A DNA stretch of 64,000 bases from Sphingomonas tagetis (GCF_024211275.1 NZ_JAMLDX010000009.1:1-64000), one strand, 5' to 3'. Positions 31,860 through 40,645 are shown, numbered from the stretch's first letter. Notes: generated by a model from the sequence alone, not told the origin. Made by a program: numbers and translations.

Positions 31860-32666
31860 ATGTCCGACAATTTCCTGATCGACGAACCCGTCGAGGGCGT
31901 GCGGCGGATCACGTTCAACCGGCCCGAGGCGATGAACGCCTTCACCTTCCCGATGTACCAGGAGCTGCTGGACTTGCTGGGAGAGATCAAGTTCGATCCG
32001 CGTGTGCGCGTGGTGATCCTGACCGCCACCGGCCGCGGCTTCTGCACCGGGCACGACCTCAAGGCCGGCGGTGCGCCCGACTGGGTGCCCGAAGGGCTCG
32101 GCAAGGCGTATAATTCGCGCTATTCGATGAGCGTCATCGCATCGATCCCGGTCGCGATCCGCAACCTGCCCCAGCCGGTGATCTGCGGCATCAACGGCAC
32201 CGTCGCGGGCATGGCGATGGGCTTCACGCTCGCCGCCGACATTTCGGTCGCGGCCAGCTCGGCCAAGTTCGTCAATTCGATCCACAATGCCGGATCGGGT
32301 GCCGAACTCGGCGTCAGCTACATGCTGCCGCGCGCGGTCGGCGTGCAGCGCGCCGCCGAGATGCTGCTGACCGCCCGCCCCGTGCTGGCGGATGAGGCCG
32401 AGCGAATCGGCCTGGTGCTCAAGACCGTGCCCGACGAGGAACTGCAGGACGCCTGCCTCGCCATCGCCAGGAACATCGTCGTCAATGTGCCGATGGGCAT
32501 CTGGGTGACCAAGCAGTCGCTATGGGCGAACCAGAACGCCGGCAGCCTGGAGCAGGCGATCGAGTTCGAAAGCCGCGGCGTCTTCATCGCCCAGTCGATG
32601 GAGGACAAGACCGAGAAGCAGAAGTCCTTCTTCGAAAAGCGCCCGCCCGTCTTCAGCTTCAAGTGA
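31860..32666 (+). CDS. Enoyl-CoA hydratase/isomerase family protein
   Basis: 268 aa, ATG 31860 after GAGGAG. Crotonase motifs: 'RITFNRPEAMNAFTF', oxyanion-hole 'GFCTGHDLKAGG' near residue 65 and 'GTVAGMAMGFTLAADISVAA' near 118. The first usual glutamate is replaced by a small residue; an acidic residue occurs later in 'SGAELGVSYMLPR', the position used by isomerase-like members. It lies behind the ACAD/kinase pair and 11 bases before a second crotonase. A hydration or double-bond shift after dephosphorylative elimination would fit. Confidence 0.82.
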   Translation: MSDNFLIDEPVEGVRRITFNRPEAMNAFTFPMYQELLDLLGEIKFDPRVRVVILTATGRGFCTGHDLKAGGAPDWVPEGLGKAYNSRYSMSVIASIPVAIRNLPQPVICGINGTVAGMAMGFTLAADISVAASSAKFVNSIHNAGSGAELGVSYMLPRAVGVQRAAEMLLTARPVLADEAERIGLVLKTVPDEELQDACLAIARNIVVNVPMGIWVTKQSLWANQNAGSLEQAIEFESRGVFIAQSMEDKTEKQKSFFEKRPPVFSFK

Positions 32667-32677
32667 GAGCCGCCGCC

Positions 32678-33580
32678 ATGTCCTACGAGAACATCCTCTA
32701 CGCCGTCGAAGACCGGATCGCGACGATCACGCTCAACCGCCCCGACATCTTCAACGCGATGGGGCCGGTGATGATGAACGAGATCATCGCCGCGCTGGAC
32801 GAGGCGGATCGCGACGACGCGGTGCGGGCGGTCGTGGTGACCGGCGCGGGCAAGGGCTTTTGCGGCGGGGCGGACCTGTCCAAGGGCGCCGACGTGTTCG
32901 ACAAGGACAAGAAGATCGAGGGACGCGAAGCGCGCGGTCCTCGACGCGACGATGGCAGCTTCGACTATTCGGACGAATCGGCACGCGACGGCGGCGGCAA
33001 GCTGGCGCTGCGCATCTATGCGATGCTGAAGCCGGTGATCGGCGCGATCAACGGCGCGGGCGTCGGCATCGGCGCGTCGATGCTGCTGCCGATGGACATC
33101 CGCATCGCCAGCGAGAAAGGCCGGCTGGGCTTTGTCTATGCGCGGCGCGGCATCGTGTTCGAATGCTGCTCGTCCTGGTTCCTGCCGCGCATCGTCGGCA
33201 TCGCCAAGACGCTGGAATGGAGCTTCAGCGGGCGCGTTCTGTCGGCGCAGGAATTGCTCGACGCAGGGTTGGTCAGTCAGGTCGTCGCGCCCGATGCCCT
33301 CATGCCGACCGCCTATGCCATCGCGCGCGAGATCGCGGACCAGACCGCACCGGTCTCGATCGCGCTGATGCGCCAGATGGCATGGCAGAGCCTCGGCATG
33401 AGCCATCCGATGGAGGCGCACCGCATCGAAAGCCGCGGCATCACTACGCGCGGCTCGTCGCCGGACGCCAGGGAAGGCGTCGCCTCGTTCGTCGAGAAAC
33501 GGCTGCCGGACTTCGCCTGCACGGTGTCGGCCGACATGCCGGATTATTTCCCGTGGTGGGACGAGCCCAGCTATTCCTGA
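32678..33580 (+). CDS. Enoyl-CoA hydratase/isomerase family protein
   Basis: 300 aa. N-terminal 'ATITLNRPDIFNAMG', then 'GFCGGADLSKGADVF' near 70 with an insertion of about 30 charged residues ('DKDKKIEGREARGPRRDD') before the conserved 'INGAGVGIGASMLLPMDIRIAS'. The segment 'YARRGIVFECCSSWFLPRIVG' is typical of a crotonase subgroup common in actinobacteria and sphingomonads and often found near lipid or steroid genes. The usual first glutamate is absent (Ser). Long C-terminal tail to 'PWWDEPSYS'. Reaction uncertain. Confidence 0.82.
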   Translation: MSYENILYAVEDRIATITLNRPDIFNAMGPVMMNEIIAALDEADRDDAVRAVVVTGAGKGFCGGADLSKGADVFDKDKKIEGREARGPRRDDGSFDYSDESARDGGGKLALRIYAMLKPVIGAINGAGVGIGASMLLPMDIRIASEKGRLGFVYARRGIVFECCSSWFLPRIVGIAKTLEWSFSGRVLSAQELLDAGLVSQVVAPDALMPTAYAIAREIADQTAPVSIALMRQMAWQSLGMSHPMEAHRIESRGITTRGSSPDAREGVASFVEKRLPDFACTVSADMPDYFPWWDEPSYS

Positions 33581-33622
33581 AGGCTCCGCCCGTCCGCCAC
33601 GAGATCATTCGAGGAACGCGCC

Positions 33623-34666
33623 ATGAGAACCAGCGTCACCGACCTGTTCGGGATCGACTATCCCATCCTCAACGCCGGTATGGGCCGGGTCGCCCTGCCC
33701 GAGATGGTGGCGGCGGTGTCGAACGCCGGCGGGCTGGGCGTGCTGGGCGCGGGATCGAGCCCGCCCGAAGTGACGCGGCAGATGATCCGCGAGGTCCGTG
33801 CGCTGACCAACAAGCCGTTCGGCGCCAATGCGCCGCTGGCACTGCCCAACGGCCTGGAAAACGCCAAGGTCTGCCTGGAGGAGCAAGTCCCGGTCATCAA
33901 CTATTCGATGGGCAAGGGCGACTGGATCTGCAAGGCCGCACACGCCTATGGCGGCAAGGTCATGGCCTCGGTCACCGACCAGAAGTTCGCGCTCAAGGCG
34001 CAGGAACAGGGCTGTGACGCGGTCATCGCCGCCGGCTATGAGGCGGCGGGCCATTCGGGTTCGGTCACCACCTTCACGCTGATCCCGCGACTGGCCGAGG
34101 TGCTGGAGATTCCGGTCATCGGCGCGGGCGGGATCGCGACGGGGGCGCAGGTCATCGCCGCGCTTGCACTGGGCGCCGGCGGCGTGTCGATGGGCACGCG
34201 CTTCTGGACTACGCAAGAGGGGCCGATGCACCCGGCGTGGAAGGAGAAGGCGGTCGAGCTGGACGTCAGCGACACGCTCTATTCGACCAAGTTCGACGGC
34301 ATTCCGTGCCGCCAGATGGACGTGCCCGGCGCGCGGCGGATGATGGAGGCGCGGACCTTCAACGTCTTCGACGTGTTTCGCCACTCGTTCCAGATCGCGC
34401 GCGAGTTGCAGATCCCCTGGCCCAGGCTGGTGCTCGACACCGCCAAACGTGGGCCGAGGGAGATCCAGAACATGATGCGCATGTCGCAGATGCTGAAGGC
34501 GCATACCCACACCATGACCAGCGGCGACACCAATCAGGGGTTCACCGCGGTCGGCATGTCGGTCGGCATGGTGCATGACGTGCCGACGATCGCCGAGTTG
34601 ATGGACCGGATCATCGCCGAGGCGCACGAAGCGCAGACGCAGCTCGCCCGCAACGTGCTCGGCTGA
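33623..34666 (+). CDS. Nitronate monooxygenase family flavoprotein
   Basis: 347 aa FMN TIM barrel with 'PILNAGMGRVALPEMVAAVSNAGG' features split by variable residues, 'AAGYEAAGHSGS' with the conserved His near 145, and 'VIGAGGIATGAQVIAALALGAGGVSMGTRF' in pieces near 175-205. It is a paralogue of the 17840-18814 protein but longer at the C-terminus. It ends the plus-strand run that starts with the CocE-like hydrolase; a strong hairpin at 34679 follows. In this setting it may be a flavin-dependent reductase or oxidase of unsaturated CoA thioesters; that is inference. Confidence 0.86.
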   Translation: MRTSVTDLFGIDYPILNAGMGRVALPEMVAAVSNAGGLGVLGAGSSPPEVTRQMIREVRALTNKPFGANAPLALPNGLENAKVCLEEQVPVINYSMGKGDWICKAAHAYGGKVMASVTDQKFALKAQEQGCDAVIAAGYEAAGHSGSVTTFTLIPRLAEVLEIPVIGAGGIATGAQVIAALALGAGGVSMGTRFWTTQEGPMHPAWKEKAVELDVSDTLYSTKFDGIPCRQMDVPGARRMMEARTFNVFDVFRHSFQIARELQIPWPRLVLDTAKRGPREIQNMMRMSQMLKAHTHTMTSGDTNQGFTAVGMSVGMVHDVPTIAELMDRIIAEAHEAQTQLARNVLG

Positions 34667-34678
34667 TCGGCCGGGCCT

Positions 34679-34703
34679 GGGCAGGCGGACGTGCCGCCTG
34701 CCC
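34679..34703. terminator. Probable bidirectional terminator hairpin
   Basis: GGGCAGGCGG, a five-base loop ACGTG, and CCGCCTGCCC form a perfect 10-bp GC stem between the convergent ends of the flavoprotein gene (34666) and the crotonase gene (34714). There is no T run on either side, so termination may be inefficient or Rho-assisted. Confidence 0.6.
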
Positions 34704-34713
34704 CGCCCCTCGA

Positions 34714-35631
34714 TCAGTCCCGGCCCAGCGCGCGCAGCTTGATGACGCTGTCCCCGAACGGCTCGTCGCGGTTCTTCAGCGCCTGCTTCATGCCGTGTTC
34801 CTTCATGTCCGCCTTGAAGCCGCTGCGGCGCGGTCCGGTGCTGAGATGCGCGCGCGCGTCCATCTCGATCGCCAGGCGCTGCACGGTGCGCACGCCCATC
34901 TGCTCCATTGCGATGTTGACGATGCGCTTGTGCGCGGCGTTCAGCTCGGGATCTGTCAGCGCGACGCGCGCCGCCAGGTTCATGACGTAATCGTCCAGCT
35001 CGTCGGCCGGCACCGCCTCCATCACCAGCCCGATCCGCGCCGCGTCGATGCCGCGCAGCGTGTCGCCGGTCAGCAGCAGCCGCTTCGCCCATTGCGGCCC
35101 GACATGGTAGGTCCACATATGCGCTGGCGGCGAACCGTTGGCGCGCGTCGCAGGGAATCCGATCTTGGCGTCCTCGGCCGCGACGATCATGTCGCAGCGC
35201 AGCGCGATGTCGGTGCCGCCCGCCAGGCAATTGCCGTGCACCTTGGCGATCACCGGCTTGTGCATGTCATAGATCACGTCGGGCAGCGTCTGGAACCGTT
35301 CCATGTTCCAGCAGTCATTGTCGAAGCTGCCGGCCGAGGCGCGGTACGGGATCGAGGGATCGGGGCCGGCGCCATCGTCGTCATAGCGCTCATAGGCGGT
35401 GATCAGATCATATCCCGCGCAGAAATCCTTGCCCGCGCCTTGCAGCACGACCGCGTGGATATCGTCGCGCGCGTCGGCCTCGAGCAAGGCGTCGCGCATC
35501 TCGGAGACCAGCTCGTTCGACAGCGAGTTGCGCTTTTCCGGACGGTTGAACGTCACCACCGCGACCGCGCCGACCACCTCGAACAACACCGCCTTGGGCT
35601 CATTCAGGAACCTGCCTTTATATGTCTGCAT
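34714..35631 (-). CDS. Enoyl-CoA hydratase/isomerase family protein
   Basis: 305 aa, slightly long for a crotonase. 'VAVVTFNRPEKRNSLS' near 25, 'GKDFCAGYDLITAYERYDDD' near 68, then an insertion of aromatic-rich residues ('CWNMERFQTLPDVIYDM') before 'HGNCLAGGTDIALRCDMIVAAEDAKIGFP'. An Asp ('GGTDIALRC') stands at the first catalytic glutamate position. This insertion-containing form resembles crotonases annotated as CoA-dependent ring or side-chain processing enzymes. Last gene behind an acyl-CoA dehydrogenase pair on the same strand, 37 bases downstream. Confidence 0.82.
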   Translation of the reverse strand: MQTYKGRFLNEPKAVLFEVVGAVAVVTFNRPEKRNSLSNELVSEMRDALLEADARDDIHAVVLQGAGKDFCAGYDLITAYERYDDDGAGPDPSIPYRASAGSFDNDCWNMERFQTLPDVIYDMHKPVIAKVHGNCLAGGTDIALRCDMIVAAEDAKIGFPATRANGSPPAHMWTYHVGPQWAKRLLLTGDTLRGIDAARIGLVMEAVPADELDDYVMNLAARVALTDPELNAAHKRIVNIAMEQMGVRTVQRLAIEMDARAHLSTGPRRSGFKADMKEHGMKQALKNRDEPFGDSVIKLRALGRD

Positions 35632-35668
35632 TCTGTCTCTCCGGGAAAGCCTGGTCGGGGAAGCGGCG

Positions 35669-36781
35669 TCAGCTGGCGGCGACGCGGCGGATGTGGAAGT
35701 CGATGTCGCCGAACAATTTCTCGATCACCATCAGGCGGCGGAAATGATGGCTGATCTCATATTCGTCGGTCATCCCATAGCCGCCGTGCAGCTGAAGTCC
35801 CTGCCTTGAAACGAGCTGCGACGCTTCCTTGACGGTGATGCTGGCGAGCGACACCGCCCGCTGGCGCGCGGCCGGTTCGGCTTCGCTCGCGGCCAGCGCC
35901 ATGTACAGCCCCGAGCGCGCCTGGTGGGTCGCGACGAACATGTCGGCCATGATGTGCTGGAGCGACTGGAACTTGCCGATCGGCTGGCCGAACTGCTGGC
36001 GTTCCTTGACATAGGCGGAGCAGACATCGAGGCAGGATTCCATCGACCCGACCGCCTGGGCGAGCAGCGAGATGGTCGCGCGGTCGAGCGCTTCGGCCAG
36101 CACCGCCTGACCCCGCGCCGGCGCGATGATCACCGCTTCGACGTCCAGCGCGACCTGGTCGAAGGCGATGTCGGCGGCGCGCGAGCCGTCAAGCAGCGGA
36201 TAGGGCGACGCGGTCACGCCCGCGGCCTGCGCGTCGACCGCGACGATCGCGGTGCCGGCCTCGCCCTCGATCGTTGCGGTGACCAGGAAGGTTCCGGCGC
36301 CCGGCGCGTCGGCCGCGAGCATCTTCTGCCCGTTCAGCACCAGCCGGTTGCCCTCCCGCGTCACGCGGGTGCGGCGCGGGGCGGCATAGGCATAGCGTTC
36401 GCCCGGTTCGTCATGCGCGAGCGCGACACGCGCTTCGCCGCCCGCGATCGCGGCAAGTTCGGCGCTGCGGTCGCCCTCGCTCCGTGCATAGATGTGCGCA
36501 CCGAGCACGGCGGTGCTCGCGAACGGCTCCACCACCAGCCGCGCGCCCAGCGCGGTCGACAGCACCGCCATATCCTCGACCGAGCCGCCCAGCCCGCCCT
36601 GCGCCTCGGGAATCGTCAGCGCCAGCCAGCCGAGTTCGGCGAATGCGGCCCACGCCTCGGCATCCACGCCGCTGGCTTCGCTGCGCGCGGCGCGGCGATG
36701 CTCCAGCGTGAAGCGATCGCCCAGGTAACGTTCGGCGCTGTCGAGCAGCATGCGCTGCATATCGGAATAGTTGAAATCCAT
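35669..36781 (-). CDS. Acyl-CoA dehydrogenase, small subunit of a predicted alpha2beta2 pair (pair A)
   Basis: 370 aa. It keeps the FAD-contacting 'KERQQFGQPIGKFQSLQH' near residue 245 and the C-terminal 'LQLHGGYGMTDEYEISHHFRR', but at the place of the standard 'xSEPxxGSD' loop it has 'LAHDEPGERYAYAAP'. The latter change would cripple a homotetramer. The neighbouring gene (7 bases upstream) lacks exactly what this one keeps. That split is the hallmark of heterotetrameric FadE/ChsE-type dehydrogenases, known from steroid side-chain and ring breakdown. Desaturates a CoA thioester at C2-C3, passing electrons to ETF. Confidence 0.85.
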   Translation of the reverse strand: MDFNYSDMQRMLLDSAERYLGDRFTLEHRRAARSEASGVDAEAWAAFAELGWLALTIPEAQGGLGGSVEDMAVLSTALGARLVVEPFASTAVLGAHIYARSEGDRSAELAAIAGGEARVALAHDEPGERYAYAAPRRTRVTREGNRLVLNGQKMLAADAPGAGTFLVTATIEGEAGTAIVAVDAQAAGVTASPYPLLDGSRAADIAFDQVALDVEAVIIAPARGQAVLAEALDRATISLLAQAVGSMESCLDVCSAYVKERQQFGQPIGKFQSLQHIMADMFVATHQARSGLYMALAASEAEPAARQRAVSLASITVKEASQLVSRQGLQLHGGYGMTDEYEISHHFRRLMVIEKLFGDIDFHIRRVAAS

Positions 36782-36788
36782 GGCGTCC

Positions 36789-37973
36789 TCAGAGCCCGAA
36801 AGCGAGCTTGGCGATAATATTCTTCTGCACCTGCAGCGTGCCGCCGAAGATGGTTGCGGCGCGCTGGCCGAGCGCGGCGCCGACGCGGCCAGGAACATGC
36901 TCCGGCCACAGCGGCGCGGGATCGCGACGATCCGCCTCCACCGCGAACAGGCGCGTCGCCTTGGCGCCCAGCAGGTCGGTCTGCAGTTCGGTGATCGCGT
37001 GCTGCAGACGCGACCCTGTGACCTTCAGCACCGACGCCACCGCCGTGTCGTCATAGCGATAGTCCTCACCCGCCAGCGTGCGCAGCACCGACCATTCGAG
37101 CGCGGTCACCTCGGCCTCCAGCCGCGCGATGCGCGCCTGGATCACCGGATCGCGGGCCAGCCCCTCGGCCACCGCGATATCCTTGGCGCGCTGCACCTCA
37201 CGTTTGTTGAAGAAGATGAACGAACTGGTCGTACGCTCATGGTCGAGCAGGAACTTGGCATAGGTCCAGCCGGCGCCGGGCTCCCCCACCAGATTTTCGG
37301 CGGGCACCTCGACATTGTCGAGGAACACCTCGCACAGTTCGCAGTCATCGTTGATCATCGGGATCTGGCGGACGGTGATGCCCGGCGACTTCATGTCGAT
37401 CAGCAGGAACGAAATGCCGCGCTGCGGCTTCACCGTCGGATCAGTGCGGACCAGGAAGAAACCCCATTCGCTGGCATAAGCGGTACTGGTCCAGATCTTC
37501 TGGCCGTTCACGATATATTTGTCGCCATCGAGCACCGCCTGGGTGCGCAGATTGGCGAGATCCGATCCGTTGCCCGGCTCCGAAAAGCCCTGCGCCCAGA
37601 TATATTCGCCGTTGCGGATCGCGGGGAGGAAGCGCGCCTTCTGCTCATCCGATCCAAAGGTGTAGATGACCGGCCCGACCATGTGCGATCCAGCCCAGGA
37701 CATGGTCGGCGCATAGGCGGCGTCCTGCTCCTCCTGGAACACGAAAAGCTGCATCGGCGACCATCCCAGGCCGCCATGTTCCACCGGCCATTGCGGCACG
37801 GTCCAGCCGCGCCTGGCCATGATCCGGGTCCAGGCCAGCGTGTCCCCGATCTCGCTCTGGATGCCGCCGAAGGCGCGTTGCCGCGCCTCCATGTCGGCGG
37901 GCAGGTCCTCGGCGATCGCGCGCCGCACCTCTTCCCTGAACGCCACCAGGCTCTCATCCGGCCGCAAATCCAT
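36789..37973 (-). CDS. Acyl-CoA dehydrogenase, large subunit of a predicted alpha2beta2 pair (pair A)
   Basis: 394 aa from ATG 37973, preceded by GAGGGTGCGAG. Intact 'WAQGFSEPGNGSDLANLRTQA' near residue 130, 'YIVNGQKIWTSTAY' near 160 and 'FGGTLQVQKNIIAKLAFGL' at the end. The helix that should carry R-Q-F-G is replaced by 'DHERTTSSFIFFNKREVQRA', so adenine binding across the dimer must come from the partner gene 7 bases downstream. Related large subunits start with the same 'MDLRP' style as pair C (56694-57854). Confidence 0.86.
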   Translation of the reverse strand: MDLRPDESLVAFREEVRRAIAEDLPADMEARQRAFGGIQSEIGDTLAWTRIMARRGWTVPQWPVEHGGLGWSPMQLFVFQEEQDAAYAPTMSWAGSHMVGPVIYTFGSDEQKARFLPAIRNGEYIWAQGFSEPGNGSDLANLRTQAVLDGDKYIVNGQKIWTSTAYASEWGFFLVRTDPTVKPQRGISFLLIDMKSPGITVRQIPMINDDCELCEVFLDNVEVPAENLVGEPGAGWTYAKFLLDHERTTSSFIFFNKREVQRAKDIAVAEGLARDPVIQARIARLEAEVTALEWSVLRTLAGEDYRYDDTAVASVLKVTGSRLQHAITELQTDLLGAKATRLFAVEADRRDPAPLWPEHVPGRVGAALGQRAATIFGGTLQVQKNIIAKLAFGL

Positions 37974-38233
37974 CTCGCACCCTCGCTCAACCGCGAACCG
38001 GGCCATCGTCGCCGGATCGCTCGACCTTGTCGGCGTGTCGCCGCAACTCCGTCACGAAGCGCGCGGCCCACAAGGCCGCCCTCCGCATCGTGCGGCATGG
38101 CAGACCGGGCGGGCGGGCAGAAGGGGCCGCGAAATGACATCGCCCTTATGATTGCTTGGCCTCAGGCGACGACGATTTTTTGCATCCTGCGGATCGCCCG
38201 CTACGCCCTGACCCATAGCTGACAGGCAGGAGC

Positions 38234-38659
38234 ATGGCGATGGATGAAGTCACGAAACGCGGATTGGCCTTTTTCGGCCAGGTGATGGGCGACGGGCCGG
38301 CGCAGGCGATGCGCGACGCGATGGACAGTTCGGGCTTCGGCGCCCCCCTCGCCAGGCTGGCCGCCGATTACGCGTTCGGCTCGGTCTGGACGCGCGAAGG
38401 GCTCGGCCGCAAGGAGCGCAGCCTGGTGGTGATCGGCGTGCTCATCGCGCAGGGTCAGCCGCACGAGCTCAAGAATCACATCCGCATCGGGCTGAAGAAC
38501 GGGCTGACGCCGAAGGAGATCGAGGAAGCGCTGATCCAGACACTGCCCTATGCCGGATTCCCCGCCGTCTCGAGCGCGCTGACCTCGGTGGTCGAGGTGC
38601 TGCGCGAGCTGGGCATCGATCGCGACACGCCGACGTCGGAAGAGCGCGGCCTGTTGTGA
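38234..38659 (+). CDS. Carboxymuconolactone decarboxylase family protein
   Basis: 141 aa, one CMD domain. 'SVWTREGLGRKERSLVVIGVLIAQGQPHELKNHIRIGLKNGLTPKEIEEALIQ' in segments near 50-110 is the PcaC-like core, with Glu and His in 'HELKNH'. The CxxC pair of the AhpD/redox branch is absent, so a decarboxylase or lactone-processing role is more likely than peroxidase. It stands alone on the plus strand between divergent and convergent neighbours; the preceding 260 bases hold no gene I can recognise. Confidence 0.85.
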   Translation: MAMDEVTKRGLAFFGQVMGDGPAQAMRDAMDSSGFGAPLARLAADYAFGSVWTREGLGRKERSLVVIGVLIAQGQPHELKNHIRIGLKNGLTPKEIEEALIQTLPYAGFPAVSSALTSVVEVLRELGIDRDTPTSEERGLL

Positions 38660-38679
38660 CCGGATGGTGTCACGGTGGG

Positions 38680-39402
38680 TCAGCCCCCCGCGGCAGCCCC
38701 CGCCATGAACTCGGCGATATGCCGGGTGAAGCGCGCGGCATCGGCGCCGTTGACGACGCGGTGATCGTAGCTCAGCGATAGCGGCAGCATCTTGCGCCAC
38801 ACGACCGCGCCGTCCGGCCCGCGAACTGGACGCTCGACCAGTTTGGTGACTCCAAGGATGGCGACTTCCGGCGCGTTGATGATCGGCGTGAACCCCGTGC
38901 CGCCGATATGGCCGAGCGAGGTGATCGAGAAGCAGCCGCCCGACATCTCCGCCATGCCCAGCCCACGCTCGCGCGCCTTGCCGGCGACGGCGGCGATCTC
39001 CGCCGCGATCGTCGCCTGGTCCTTGACGTCGCAGTCGCGGATCACCGGCACCAGCAAGCCGTTCGGCGTGTCGACCGCGATACCGATATGGTGATAGGCT
39101 TTCCGATACAGCGTCGCGCCGTCCTCCGAGAGCGAGCTGTTGAAGATCGGCAGTGCCTTCAGCGCCGACACGCTCGCCTTCACCAGCGCCGCGAGCGGCG
39201 TGACCTTCGCGTCGGGATGCGCCGCGTTCCACGCTTGCCGCCTCGTCTCGAAATCGGTGATGTCGGCTTCGTCGTGATGCGTGACGTGCGGGATGGTCGA
39301 CCAGCTGCGGTGCAGCAGCGTGCCGGTGATGCGCTGGATCTTGCCGACCTTCACCGCCTCGGCCGGGCCGAAGGCGGCGAAGGGATTGTCCGCTTCGCTC
39401 AC
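38680..39402 (-). CDS. 2-oxoacid dehydrogenase E2 catalytic domain alone (no lipoyl or subunit-binding domain)
   Basis: 240 aa. It starts (GTG 39402, coupled GTGA to the lipoyl gene) with the linker 'NPFAAFGPAEAVKVGKIQRI', where a complete E2p has the end of its peripheral subunit-binding domain. Then comes the entire acyltransferase core: 'HRSWSTIPHVTHHDEADIT', 'TPNGLLVPVIRD', 'FSITSLGHIGGTGFTPIIN', and the active-site 'SYDHRVVNGADAARF' with catalytic His and an Asn, as in Azotobacter E2p. The lipoyl domain is in the adjacent gene, and no E1/E3-binding domain exists in either. It transfers the acyl group from lipoyl-lysine to CoA. Confidence 0.88.
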   Translation of the reverse strand: MSEADNPFAAFGPAEAVKVGKIQRITGTLLHRSWSTIPHVTHHDEADITDFETRRQAWNAAHPDAKVTPLAALVKASVSALKALPIFNSSLSEDGATLYRKAYHHIGIAVDTPNGLLVPVIRDCDVKDQATIAAEIAAVAGKARERGLGMAEMSGGCFSITSLGHIGGTGFTPIINAPEVAILGVTKLVERPVRGPDGAVVWRKMLPLSLSYDHRVVNGADAARFTRHIAEFMAGAAAGG

Positions 39403-39629
39403 TCGATCGTGCCCAGGACGGTGCCGACCTCATAGGTTTCGCCGGCCGGCTTGAGAATGCGCAGCGTTCCGGTGGCCGGCGCCTCGACCTCGTTGGTCGA
39501 CTTGTCCGCTTCGAGCGCGAACAACGGATCGCCTTCCGTCACCTGCGCGCCGTCCTCGGCCATCCATTCGGTCAACTCGCCCTCGTTCATCGAGAAGCCG
39601 AGCTTGGGCAGCAGGATTTCGGTCGCCAT
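39399..39629 (-). CDS. Free-standing lipoyl-domain protein (split E2)
   Basis: 76 aa, a single biotinyl/lipoyl domain: 'LPKLGFSMNEGELTEW', the lipoylation site 'FALEADKSTNEVEAPATG' with Lys about residue 43, and 'EVGTVLGTIE' at the end. The size and hairpin sequence match the N-terminal lipoyl domain of E2, and the gene lies between E1 beta and the E2 core. It would act as a diffusible swinging arm between E1, E2 and E3. Start ATG 39629; stop overlaps the E2 start. GcvH is excluded by the short length and context. Confidence 0.88.
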   Translation of the reverse strand: MATEILLPKLGFSMNEGELTEWMAEDGAQVTEGDPLFALEADKSTNEVEAPATGTLRILKPAGETYEVGTVLGTIE

Positions 39630-39646
39630 GGATATTTCCTTTCGAG

Positions 39647-40645
39647 TTACAGGATGCCGCGGACCGTCGCCTCGATGCCCGCTGCCTGCGGCACGAACGC
39701 GGTCTCGAGCGGCTTGGAAAAGGGTACGGGGCAGAAGGCCGCGCCGATGCGCTTCACCGGCGCCTTGAGCTTGCCGAAGAACGCATCGGACAGTTCCGCC
39801 GCGATCTCCGCGCCGACGCCATGCTCGCGCACCGCCTCGTGAACGATCACCGCGCGCCCGGTCTTCTCGACCGAGGCGAACACCGCTGCGCGGTCCCATG
39901 GCGCGATCGTGCGCAGGTCGATCACCTCGGCCTGGATGCCGTCGGCCGCGAGCGCTTCGGCGGCGGCGAGGCAGTCGTTGGTCGCCCGGCTGTAGGTCAC
40001 CAGCGTCACGTCGCTGCCCGCGCGCGCGATCCTCGCCTTGCCGATCTCGACCCGCGAGCCGCGCTCCGGGGCCGGGCCGGGCGTCCAGTAGCTCGGCATG
40101 TTCTCGATGAAGAGGACCGGATCGGGATCCTCGATCGCGGCGCGCATCAGGCCATAGCCGTCGGCGGGATTCGACGGGGCGACGACCTTGATCCCCGCGA
40201 CATGCGCGAACCACGCCTCGAAATAATCGCCATGCTGCCCGCCGGTGCCGAACCCCGCGCCGGTCATCGTGCGGATCACGATCGGCACATGCGTCTGCCC
40301 GCCCGACATGAAGCGCAGCTTGGCGGCATGATTAACGATCATGTCCATCGCCACCGTCGTGAAGTTCATCAGCATGATCTCGGCGACGGGCTTGTAGCCG
40401 GCCAGGCTCGCGCCGATCGCCGCGCCCAGGATCGCTTGCTCGCTGATCGGCGTCGCCTTGACCCGGCCGGTGCCGAACTGGCTCGACAGGCCCTTGGTGA
40501 CGCCGACGATGCCGCCTTCCTGCTTGTCGCCGACATCCTCGCCCAGCACGAGGACGCGATCGTCCTCCGCCATGGCATCGGCCAGCGCCATGTTCAGCGC
40601 CTGGATCATGGTGACCGGCTTGGTCTCGGTGATGGTCTCGCTCAT
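39647..40645 (-). CDS. 2-oxoacid dehydrogenase E1 beta subunit
   Basis: 332 aa transketolase-like beta subunit: 'VLVLGEDVGDKQEGGIVGVTKGL' near residue 32 with the conserved Glu, 'PISEQAILGAAIGASLAGYKPVAE' near 65 and C-terminal 'VIVHEAVREHGVGAEIAAEL'. Pairs with the alpha subunit encoded 7 bases upstream to form the ThDP-dependent decarboxylase. The order E1 alpha - E1 beta - lipoyl - E2 is that of acetoin/branched-chain type complexes. The substrate may be pyruvate, acetoin or a pathway-derived 2-oxoacid. E3 is not in the window. Confidence 0.9.
   Translation of the reverse strand: MSETITETKPVTMIQALNMALADAMAEDDRVLVLGEDVGDKQEGGIVGVTKGLSSQFGTGRVKATPISEQAILGAAIGASLAGYKPVAEIMLMNFTTVAMDMIVNHAAKLRFMSGGQTHVPIVIRTMTGAGFGTGGQHGDYFEAWFAHVAGIKVVAPSNPADGYGLMRAAIEDPDPVLFIENMPSYWTPGPAPERGSRVEIGKARIARAGSDVTLVTYSRATNDCLAAAEALAADGIQAEVIDLRTIAPWDRAAVFASVEKTGRAVIVHEAVREHGVGAEIAAELSDAFFGKLKAPVKRIGAAFCPVPFSKPLETAFVPQAAGIEATVRGIL

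Noticed and set aside
33605..35230. Minus-strand frame of 541 codons across the flavoprotein gene and the crotonase
   Set aside because: It crosses a terminator hairpin and two real genes and has typical antisense composition.
39399..39629. Glycine-cleavage H protein or biotin carrier protein
   Set aside because: Too short for GcvH, which has about 125 residues; the lysine context is DKS rather than the biotin MKM; the gene lies between E1 beta and E2.
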